Under the pieces are notes generated by a model. The model saw nothing but the letters and a program-made list of their open reading frames with translations, made no database searches and was not told the DNA's origin. From contig QMYG01000025.1 of assembly GCA_003662535.1 (NCBI GenBank), forward strand, positions 1 to 7,752: DNA of 7,752 nucleotides, written 5' to 3'. Of this stretch, positions 1 to 5,451 are shown in pieces. Position 1 is the first letter of the stretch; the number at the start of each line of letters is the position of its first letter. The translations under genes and the position numbers were made by a program. The DNA comes from Candidatus Bathyarchaeota archaeon (GTDB lineage: Archaea; Thermoproteota; Bathyarchaeia; EX4484-135; B24-G1).

Positions 1-438
1 ACGTCTAAGGACGTTACAGCCTCAGCCGCCTGCTCGGACGTGGGCGTAGGCCCAACGAGGGTAGACGACATAATCGTGGTTTTCAAGGCTTATGTTACCC
101 GGGTTGGCGGAGGCCCCCTGCCCAACGAGCTGAGCTGGGAGGAGGCTGAACGCCTAGGATGGGCTGAAAGGGCCTCCGTTACTGGTAGACGTAGACGCTC
201 TGCACCCTTCAACTACGAGCTTGCGAAGAGGGCTGTCATGCTCAATGGAGCGACGATGGCGGCGATAACGAAGATGGATGTCCTCTACCCAGAGTGCAGC
301 GGGGCCCGTGAATACGACGAGCTGCCTAGAGGTGCCAAGGAGTTCGTCGAGAAGGTTGAGAAAGCCATAGGCATACCCGTCTCGTTCATCGGGACTGGGC
401 CTGGAGTCTGGGACATTATAGACAGAAGGGAAGGCTAA
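1..438 (+). CDS. purA: Adenylosuccinate synthetase, C-terminal part (5' end outside window)
   Basis: PurA joins IMP and aspartate using GTP to make adenylosuccinate, the first committed step from IMP to AMP, in the cytosol. The reading frame is open from base 1, so the start lies upstream and only the last 145 residues are present. Visible family hallmarks are GVGPTRVDDIIVVFKAYVTR, then RASVTGRRRRSAPFN, where family members carry the VTGRPRR-type nucleotide-binding loop, then LNGATMAAITKMDVL, corresponding to the conserved LNG-T-LALTKLDVL segment that contacts the guanine base, and an ending FIGTGPGVWDII like the usual STGP-R--TI tail. All are in the expected order. The gene ends 36 bp before the transporter operon, and nothing indicates that the two are functionally linked. 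The segment looks intact, with no frameshift. Family assignment is secure; the gene symbol follows from it. Confidence 0.93.
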   Translation, partial: TSKDVTASAACSDVGVGPTRVDDIIVVFKAYVTRVGGGPLPNELSWEEAERLGWAERASVTGRRRRSAPFNYELAKRAVMLNGATMAAITKMDVLYPECSGAREYDELPRGAKEFVEKVEKAIGIPVSFIGTGPGVWDIIDRREG

Positions 439-474
439 TCTATTCGTGGGCGTATCCTTCGGTAGGGCTAGAGC

Positions 475-1632
475 ATGGCTCACAGGAGGGAGAGACGCAA
501 AAGACTGCTCCGTTGGGCGCTTATAAGTCTCATCCTCATCCTCGCCCTAGCATACGAGCTAAACAAGGTTCTAGCCCCACGGACTGGAGCCCTAGAAATA
601 ACCATCGTCTATGGTTCTGAGAAGCAGAGGTGGATGGAGGAGGTAATTCCGCTCTTCCAAGAGTGGTGGATGGAGCAGCATGGAGAACCCATAGTTGTTA
701 GGGGCATACCCATGGGTTCCGGCGAGTCCATGAACCAGATACTGCACACGCAGATACTCCCAACCGTGTGGAGCCCAGCTGCATCCATCTGGATTCCCCT
801 AGCAAACTACCTGTGGAGGGAAATCTACCCGAAATACTACAGGGAGTATGGAGACCTAGTTCAGGAGTGGAAGCCCCTAGTCTACTCCCCAATAGTCATA
901 ATAACTTGGGAGAAGTTCCAAGAGGAGTATGGAGTGGCTGGGTTTGAAAGCCTGCACAGGCTCGCCACCTCCAGCCATAGTAAGGAATTGAAGTTTGCAC
1001 ACACAGACCCTAGGCTCTCAAACTCCGGCTTTCTTTCAGTCGTTTTGGAGGTTTCTGTTGCGGCTGGGAAAAATCCTGAGGAGCTGACTATGGACGACCT
1101 GACTAGGGAGGATGTTCGCTCGTGGCTTAGAGCCTTGGAGTCTCGTGGAGTCCTGTATGGCAGGAGCACAGGCTTCCTCGTCAAGCACGCCGTGCTCGTC
1201 GGGCCAGAGGGCATAAACGCCCTCATCGCCTACGAAAACCTCGTAATAGACGAGAACATGGCTGGAGAACCCCTAGCCAGATGGGGCCAAAAGCTAGTGG
1301 CAGTCTACCCAGAGGAGGGCACACTCCTCAGCGACCACCCCTACTGCATACTAAACGCACCTTGGGTAAGCAGGGAGCAGAGGGAGGCTGCACAGGAACT
1401 CCTAGAGTTCCTGCTTAGGCCAGAGATTCAGGCGAGGGCGATGAAGCACGGCTTCAGGCCAGTTGCGGATGTGCCCCTCGACAGCTCCATATTCAACGAG
1501 GATTATGGGGTTGAGCTTGAGCTGCCCTGCCCCGTTCTGAGTTCTAATGTTTCTGGGGAGGTGCTTTGGAGGATTACCGACCTCTGGGTTGTAGTCAGAA
1601 CCTATGGTGGTGGCTATGGGAAGCAAGGCTAG
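475..1632 (+). CDS. ABC transporter substrate-binding protein, membrane-anchored or exported
   Basis: Predicted extracytoplasmic solute receptor of an ABC importer, 385 residues. Residues 1-10 are very basic and are followed by a hydrophobic helix at about 11-35, so it is either a Sec signal peptide or an uncleaved anchor. There is no lipobox cysteine. The mature part resembles the SBP_bac_11 / molybdate-sulfate-iron type II binding proteins: GSGES at 81-85, PTVWSPAAS at 96-104, HTDPRLSNSGF at 176-186, AYENLVI at 252-258, and an ending GFRPV...SGEVLWRITDLW. In the family the GSG and D-P-xxSxSG segments line the ligand cleft. ATG 475 is chosen because it directly precedes the basic-hydrophobic export sequence and has GGTAGGG 7 nt upstream. 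Its stop lies inside the next gene's 5' end, so translation is probably coupled. The substrate cannot be read from the sequence; molybdate/tungstate, sulfate and ferric iron are all possible. Confidence 0.85.
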   Translation: MAHRRERRKRLLRWALISLILILALAYELNKVLAPRTGALEITIVYGSEKQRWMEEVIPLFQEWWMEQHGEPIVVRGIPMGSGESMNQILHTQILPTVWSPAASIWIPLANYLWREIYPKYYREYGDLVQEWKPLVYSPIVIITWEKFQEEYGVAGFESLHRLATSSHSKELKFAHTDPRLSNSGFLSVVLEVSVAAGKNPEELTMDDLTREDVRSWLRALESRGVLYGRSTGFLVKHAVLVGPEGINALIAYENLVIDENMAGEPLARWGQKLVAVYPEEGTLLSDHPYCILNAPWVSREQREAAQELLEFLLRPEIQARAMKHGFRPVADVPLDSSIFNEDYGVELELPCPVLSSNVSGEVLWRITDLWVVVRTYGGGYGKQG

Positions 1633-3298
1633 ACGGCTAGAGAGGCTCCTCTCCAGGCCCACCCTCAGGAAGCTTTGGGACGGGCTGGCTCTACTGCTCT
1701 TCGTGCTCTTCGTGCTTGCACCCTCCATATACGTCTTCACCTACGTCTTCACGGAGTGGAACGAAATCTACAGGCGTGTATTCAGCGACCCAATAGTCGG
1801 GGACACCTACTGGAGGTCCATGCTACGTGCTATGGGGCTATCCCTCCAGATAGCGGCGGCCGCAACCCTCATAGACGTTATCATAGGTCTACCTATGGCT
1901 CTGCTGCTCGCAAGATACGAGTTTCGTGGGAAGAGGCTCCTAGACGCTTTGGTGGATTTGCCATTAGCTGTCCCCTCGTCAGCGTTGGGCTTCTCCATCT
2001 TCCTCTTCTGGGCCACAGGCGAGGGCGTGTCGAGGCTCTTCGGAGTAAGGACAGGCCTGGTGCCTCAGGGGCCGCTGCTCATCCTCCTAGCCCACGTAGC
2101 CTTCACATACTCCTACATCGTTCGGAGCCTGACGGGCGTCATAGAGAGCATAGACATAAGCTACGAACACGCCGCTAGGACGCTTGGCGCCCCCTCCTTC
2201 ACAGTCTTTAGGACAATTACGTCTCCTCTAGCTAAATCCGGCCTCATAGCAGGAATTATCCTCGCCTTCGCCAGAAGTCTAGGAGAGACCGGGGCAACAA
2301 TCATCGTGGCTGGAATCTACGAGACCGCCCCACTAGCTGTTGTTTCTCTCCATCAGAGGCTCCTAATCTCTTCAGCAGCATTTCTTAGCGCAATTCTTGT
2401 TTCCATTGCTGTTTTCCTCCTCCTTTTGGTTCGTTTTCTCAGCGTTCGTGTCGGTATTCCTATTCGCCGTGTTTGGCCTGGGCCTGAAAGGCTCCTCAGC
2501 AGCGGGAAGGCCCGTGGCCTGAGGGACGCCTTCACCTTCACATCCTTCGCTCTGATGATTCTCGTCCCCTCGTGCTTCACCTTCCCCTACGTGGCCACTT
2601 GGTGGTCTAGCAGCCCCTACACCGGCAAGCTAGAGTCAGGCGTCTACTATCAGGTCTTCCTCGCCCCAGACAAGAAGTGGGTGTCGCTCTGGAAGAGCCT
2701 CGCCGCCTCGATCGAGATTGCCTCCATAACCACAGTGGTAGACCTGCTCCTAGGAATACCAATAGCGGTCATGATTGTCCGCAGGAGGTGGGGGCACCTG
2801 AATGAGCTTATTAACACGCTGGTTGATGTGCCGCTGGCGATACCAACCTCAGCCCTAGGCTTCTCAGTCTACCTCTTCTGGGGCTTCAAGGGATTAGGCC
2901 TCTTCACGCCGGGCTTCTGGCTCATAACACTAACGCACATCGCCTTCACCTATCCCTACGCAGTCAGGAGCCTCGTCGCAATCCTAGAGAGCCTAGACCC
3001 CTCGCTTGAAGAGGCGGCTAGGACACTCGGCGCAACTCCGCTGACAGCCTTCAGGACGATAACCCTGCCGCTCATGAGGCCTGGAATCCTAGCGGCGTCC
3101 ATCCTAGCCTTCACTAGGAGCCTAGGCGAGACCGGGGCAACCCTAGTAGTTATGGGGAACGTGAGAACAATTCCAATCCTGATTGTTCAGTGGACGGAGT
3201 CCATGGCTCTCCCGGCGGCGGCCTTCTCCTGCGTCATACTCATTATCGTTTCGTATCTGCTCCTGCTCCTGTTAAGATACGTGGTTAGGGGTGTTTAG
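1616..3298 (+). CDS. Fused two-domain ABC transporter permease (CysT/ThiP/FbpB-like)
   Basis: Membrane channel of the importer, 560 residues, formed by two homologous permease domains in one chain, about twice the usual length of a single CysT- or ModB-type subunit. About twelve hydrophobic helices are visible, six per half (roughly 23-273 and 308-556). Each half carries an EAA coupling loop that docks the ATPase: EHAARTLGAPSFTVFRTI (about 184-201) and EEAARTLGATPLTAFRTI (about 465-482). The halves also share LVD-PLA-P-SALGFS--LFW (about 112 and 402) and RSLGETGAT (220-228 and 501-509). This GETGAT signature resembles molybdate/sulfate-type permeases, but it does not fix the substrate. ATG 1616 is preferred because GGTGGTG lies just before it; ATG 1604 and GTG 1607/1610 are alternatives. 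The gene overlaps the binding-protein gene by 17 bp and the ATPase start follows 2 bp after its stop, so all three are one operon. Confidence 0.9.
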   Translation: MGSKARRLERLLSRPTLRKLWDGLALLLFVLFVLAPSIYVFTYVFTEWNEIYRRVFSDPIVGDTYWRSMLRAMGLSLQIAAAATLIDVIIGLPMALLLARYEFRGKRLLDALVDLPLAVPSSALGFSIFLFWATGEGVSRLFGVRTGLVPQGPLLILLAHVAFTYSYIVRSLTGVIESIDISYEHAARTLGAPSFTVFRTITSPLAKSGLIAGIILAFARSLGETGATIIVAGIYETAPLAVVSLHQRLLISSAAFLSAILVSIAVFLLLLVRFLSVRVGIPIRRVWPGPERLLSSGKARGLRDAFTFTSFALMILVPSCFTFPYVATWWSSSPYTGKLESGVYYQVFLAPDKKWVSLWKSLAASIEIASITTVVDLLLGIPIAVMIVRRRWGHLNELINTLVDVPLAIPTSALGFSVYLFWGFKGLGLFTPGFWLITLTHIAFTYPYAVRSLVAILESLDPSLEEAARTLGATPLTAFRTITLPLMRPGILAASILAFTRSLGETGATLVVMGNVRTIPILIVQWTESMALPAAAFSCVILIIVSYLLLLLLRYVVRGV

Positions 3299-3300
3299 CA

Positions 3301-3975
3301 TTGCCTGAAGTCCGCTTAGTGAACGTGACTAAAACCTTCGACGGGGGGAGGATAGTAGCCGTAGACCACGTCAATCTGCACGTCAAGGATGGGGAATACC
3401 TGACGCTTCTCGGCCCAAGCGGGTGCGGAAAAACCACAACCCTCCGCATAATCGCCGGGCTGGTCGAGCCAGACGAGGGCCAAGTCTACATCGGAGGTAG
3501 ACTGGTTACGGACGTGCCCCCAGAGGACAGGGACATAGGCTTCGTCTTCCAAACCTTTGCGCTGTTCCCACACATGACGGTCTGGGAGAACGTAACCTAC
3601 GGCCCACGGGTAAAGAACTGGCCTGAGAGCGAGATGAGGCGTGTAGCGAAGGAAGCCCTAGAAATGGTGGGCCTCTACGAGAGGGCGGACGCCTACCCGA
3701 GAGAGCTAAGCGGGGGGATGATGCAGCGAGTAGGCTTGGCTAGGGCGCTGGCCGCGGGCGCAAAGCTTCTACTCCTAGACGAACCCCTGAGCGCCCTAGA
3801 CGCAAAAATCAGGTTCGAACTCAGATATGAACTCAGACGCTTGGTTAAAGACCTCGGGCTGACGGCTATCCACGTTACTCACGACCAGGCCGAGGCCATG
3901 TCATCTCTGATAGGATTGCTGTCATGCGTAAGGGTAGGATTTTGCAGGTTGGCACACCAAGGGAGCTTTACATGA
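3301..3975 (+). CDS. ABC transporter ATPase, nucleotide-binding domain (frame broken before its C-terminus)
   Basis: ATP-hydrolysing subunit of the importer, cytoplasmic, MalK/PotA/CysA class. Visible motifs in order are Walker A GPSGCGKTT (38-46), Q-loop Q84 in FVFQ, signature LSGGMMQR (136-143), Walker B LLLLDEP (156-162), D-loop SALD (164-167) and switch histidine H194 in HVTHDQAEAM. All catalytic residues are present. After codon 201 the frame runs into 23 unrelated residues and stops at TGA 3973-3975. The expected continuation (ISDRIAVMRKG, then a TOBE domain) lies one frame over and is listed as the next entry. The start is TTG 3301, where homology begins; GGGGTG at 3288-3293 is a plausible ribosome site. 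The N-terminal fragment has the full motif set but lacks the end of the domain and the TOBE region, so activity on its own is doubtful. Joined across the break, the protein would be 369 residues, normal for this class. Confidence 0.88.
   Translation: MPEVRLVNVTKTFDGGRIVAVDHVNLHVKDGEYLTLLGPSGCGKTTTLRIIAGLVEPDEGQVYIGGRLVTDVPPEDRDIGFVFQTFALFPHMTVWENVTYGPRVKNWPESEMRRVAKEALEMVGLYERADAYPRELSGGMMQRVGLARALAAGAKLLLLDEPLSALDAKIRFELRYELRRLVKDLGLTAIHVTHDQAEAMSSLIGLLSCVRVGFCRLAHQGSFT
3898..3926 (+). other. Frameshift site in the ABC ATPase gene
   Basis: In the upstream frame the bases read ATG TCA TCT CTG ATA, giving MSSLI. Re-reading from the A at 3903 gives ATC TCT GAT AGG ATT GCT, giving ISDRIA, which is the expected family sequence after EAMS. 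One base is therefore missing between 3900 and 3903 relative to an intact gene. Equivalently, a minus-one slip after TCA would produce exactly EAMS-ISDRIAVMRKG. I see no X-XXY-YYZ slippery heptamer and no strong hairpin immediately downstream, so an indel is the favoured explanation. Confidence 0.85.
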
Positions 3976-4409
3976 GGCCGAAAAGCATCTTTGTTGCCCA
4001 CTTCGTCGGTGAAGCAAACTTCCTCGAGGGCTACGTGGACGCCCTTCAGGGCGGCGAGGCAACCGTAAGGCTGAGGGGAGACCTCCTCGTTCAGGTTAGG
4101 GGTGCGGATGCGAGGCTCGGGGAGAGGATTGTGCTGTCCATAAGGCCTGAAGCCCTAACTATCCGTAGGGGCAGGTCAAACGACGTAAACAGTCTACCGG
4201 GGCGTGTTGAGCGTGTCATGTTTGAGGGTGTGAACATGCGGTATGAAATCCGTCTGGATAACGAGGACTTGCTCGTTGTTGTTAGGCCTACTTTGCTTGG
4301 GGATTCGTATGAGGTCGGGGAGAGGGTTTCAGTCAGCTTTTCCCCTGACAAGGTGATGGTGTTTCCCTACCCGAAGAGGGGGTTGAGGGGGGAACTCTCC
4401 CTAGAGTAG
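3924..4409 (+). CDS. ABC transporter ATPase, C-terminal part with TOBE domain (separate frame)
   Basis: This is the remainder of the same ATPase, displaced by one frame. Homology begins upstream of the ATG, at ISDRIAV encoded from 3903, and continues as MRKGRILQVGTPRELY, the classic end of a MalK/PotA-type nucleotide-binding domain. A linker (FVGEANFLEG) and a TOBE-like beta-rich domain follow, including LSIRPEALTIRRG and a closing VSFSPDKVMVF. TOBE domains in this class contact the partner ATPase and sense regulators or substrate. The listed start is the first ATG in this frame. It has no convincing Shine-Dalgarno sequence, so independent translation is uncertain. The most economical reading is a single 369-residue gene spanning 3301-4409 interrupted by one missing base. 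A sequencing or assembly error, a genuine inactivating mutation, or frameshift decoding would all explain it. Confidence 0.82.
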   Translation: MRKGRILQVGTPRELYMRPKSIFVAHFVGEANFLEGYVDALQGGEATVRLRGDLLVQVRGADARLGERIVLSIRPEALTIRRGRSNDVNSLPGRVERVMFEGVNMRYEIRLDNEDLLVVVRPTLLGDSYEVGERVSVSFSPDKVMVFPYPKRGLRGELSLE

Positions 4410-4428
4410 TTTGTAGACGTGGAAGTGG

Positions 4429-4435
4429 CTTTTAT
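4429..4435 (+). promoter_or_regulatory. Weak TATA-like element ahead of the DUF47 gene
   Basis: The bases cttttat lie in the only gap long enough for a promoter on the plus strand (4410-4497). An archaeal TATA box here would place transcription start about 25 nt downstream, near 4457, giving a leader of about 40 nt before TTG 4498. The match to the archaeal consensus is short and there is no clear purine-rich BRE, so this is a candidate only. Confidence 0.3.
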
Positions 4436-4461
4436 GCGTAAGGTTTTTGCCGACCTTATGC
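4436..4461. repeat. Inverted repeat (9-bp arms, 8-nt loop) between the ATPase and DUF47 genes
   Basis: The arms are GCGTAAGGT (4436-4444) and ACCTTATGC (4453-4461), separated by ttttgccg. As DNA the arms match at 8 of 9 positions; as RNA the mismatch becomes a G-U pair, giving a continuous 9-bp stem. It sits directly after the TATA-like element and 26 bp after the ATPase stop. It could be a repressor operator overlapping the promoter, or a hairpin at the end of the transporter transcript. It lacks an immediate T-tract after the stem, so the operator reading is slightly preferred. Confidence 0.55.
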
Positions 4462-4497
4462 GCCTATTTTCCCGTATATGGCCTGGGGGCTGAACCC

Positions 4498-5157
4498 TTG
4501 AGCGATTTGATTGCGTGGTTCAGGAAGAGGCGTGAACACGAAGCCCTGAAAATGATGCAAAACCACCTAGCCCTAGTAGTTACAGCCGTAGAAGACCTAG
4601 AGAGGGCCGTAAATGCGGCAGCAGAGGGAAATTCTGGGGAGATGGTGCAGTCCATCAGGCGGATAGAGGAGGCGGAGATGGAGGCAGACGATGTGAGGAG
4701 AAAGTTGATGATTGAGCTTGCCCGCAGCGAACTTCCGCCAGAGAGTAGGGAAGACCTCATGCACCTCGTAAAACGTATAGACATGGTTGCGGACTGGAGT
4801 AGGGAGGCAAGCCGCATACTAGAAATAATACCCATCGACAAGGTTCCGAGCAAGATGTGGGAGGCCTGTAAGGCGCTGTGCCAAGGCACCGTGCAGTGTG
4901 CGGCTTCACTGAGAAGATGCATAAACAGGCTGATTGAAAGTCCAGAGGAGGCACTGAAGGCGGCTGACGACGTTGAGAGGCTTGAGGAGAGGGTAGACGA
5001 GCTATACGCCAATGCGAGGGGGGCCTTCATCAGCGAAACCTTCAACGGGACTACGGTCGCCATCCTGTTCAGGGACCTGATGGACGCTGTGGAGATGATT
5101 GCAGACTGGTGCGAAAACTCCTGCGACCAAGCTAGAGTAATCGCAGTGAGGAGATAG
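4498..5157 (+). CDS. DUF47 / PhoU-like helical protein
   Basis: Predicted cytoplasmic all-helical protein of 219 residues, the usual size for the DUF47 (PhoU-related) family, whose members normally accompany phosphate permeases and modulate them. It shows the internal duplication typical of PhoU folds. EAEMEADDVRR at 58-68 corresponds to ADDVERLEERVDELY at 156-170, and DLMHLVKRIDMVADW at 86-100 corresponds to FRDLMDAVEMIADW at 191-204. The acidic E/D residues in these repeats are the metal-cluster ligands in characterised PhoU proteins. The start is placed at TTG 4498, giving the family-like N-terminus MSDLIAWFRKRREHEALK, preceded by GGGGGCTGAACCC. The in-frame TTG 4447 is unlikely because it falls inside the inverted repeat and adds a non-family-like stretch. 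No PiT permease is adjacent; its neighbours are the ABC importer upstream and the eL22-like gene 18 bp downstream. Confidence 0.82.
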   Translation: MSDLIAWFRKRREHEALKMMQNHLALVVTAVEDLERAVNAAAEGNSGEMVQSIRRIEEAEMEADDVRRKLMIELARSELPPESREDLMHLVKRIDMVADWSREASRILEIIPIDKVPSKMWEACKALCQGTVQCAASLRRCINRLIESPEEALKAADDVERLEERVDELYANARGAFISETFNGTTVAILFRDLMDAVEMIADWCENSCDQARVIAVRR

Positions 5158-5163
5158 CCCAAC

Positions 5164-5171
5164 GGGGTGAT
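5164..5171 (+). promoter_or_regulatory. Strong Shine-Dalgarno sequence that fixes the start of the small downstream gene
   Basis: GGGGTGAT is nearly the full complement of the archaeal 16S 3' end. With a 4-nt spacer it points to GTG 5176. It overlaps the alternative GTG at 5167, which therefore cannot use it. An ATG at 5172 is in another frame. Confidence 0.7.
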
Positions 5172-5175
5172 ATGC

Positions 5176-5451
5176 GTGGAGGTCCGTGTAGAAGCCGACG
5201 CACTCGAAGACGCCATAGAAAATGGGGTAGAGCGTCTCGCAACCTTTCTAGGAGAGAGGCTTGGAACGGATGTCAGGGGCTCTGGAGGAGCTCTCGTCCT
5301 CGAACTGCCAGATGGCCAGGCTGGTGCTAGGCGCAGGCTTAGGCAGCTTCTTAAGAAGTTTCTCTATAGGGAGGGCTTGTCTGAGGAGTTTCGTGTTATC
5401 TCTGATGGGGGTGGGGGCTTTATAGTGAAGAGGAGGAAGCCGAAGCCCTAG
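5176..5451 (+). CDS. Small basic protein resembling ribosomal protein eL22
   Basis: This is a 91-residue protein with no signal peptide or membrane segment. Its order of features matches eukaryotic eL22 as I remember it. An N-terminal strand and acidic VEADALEDAIENG correspond to the VEDGIFDPANF region, a helix GVERLATFLGERLG to FEQFLQERI, a GGALVLEL strand to the GGVVTIE strand, a basic helix RRRLRQLLKKFLYREGL (53-68... region) to RYLKYLTKKYLKKNNL, and a closing strand EFRVISDGG...FIVKR to WLRVVANS...YELR. In eukaryotes eL22 binds 28S rRNA on the large subunit near the exit tunnel. Only one archaeal group (Lokiarchaeota) is known to me to have a reported eL22. The start is GTG 5176, set by the strong ribosome site. 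The gene lies 18 bp after DUF47, so it is probably co-transcribed, and its stop overlaps the convergent Rad50-like stop. The assignment is pattern-based; an unrelated small RNA-binding protein is possible. Confidence 0.6.
   Translation: MEVRVEADALEDAIENGVERLATFLGERLGTDVRGSGGALVLELPDGQAGARRRLRQLLKKFLYREGLSEEFRVISDGGGGFIVKRRKPKP

Noticed and set aside
430..474. Promoter between purA and the transporter operon
   Set aside because: The only A/T-rich bases (ctaatctatt, 435-444) match an archaeal TATA box poorly and lack a BRE, so I do not list a promoter here.
1675..2178. Plus-strand open frame of 167 codons inside the permease gene
   Set aside because: The translation is rich in Arg, His, Ser and Pro with no motif, and lies entirely within the well-supported permease in another frame.
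3885..3930. Programmed frameshift signal in the ATPase gene
   Set aside because: No slippery heptamer, homopolymer run or strong downstream stem is visible, so a programmed event is not supported over an indel or sequence error, although it is kept as a possibility.
4447..4497. Earlier TTG start for the DUF47 gene
   Set aside because: It falls in the loop of the inverted repeat, near the predicted transcription start, and adds 17 residues not seen at the start of this family. TTG 4498 has a G-rich site upstream.
4464..5216. Long minus-strand open frame of 250 codons opposite the DUF47 gene
   Set aside because: It is Ser/Leu/Ala-rich low-complexity translation antisense to a gene with clear PhoU-like repeats. 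It has no recognisable domain and is best explained as a shadow of codon bias.
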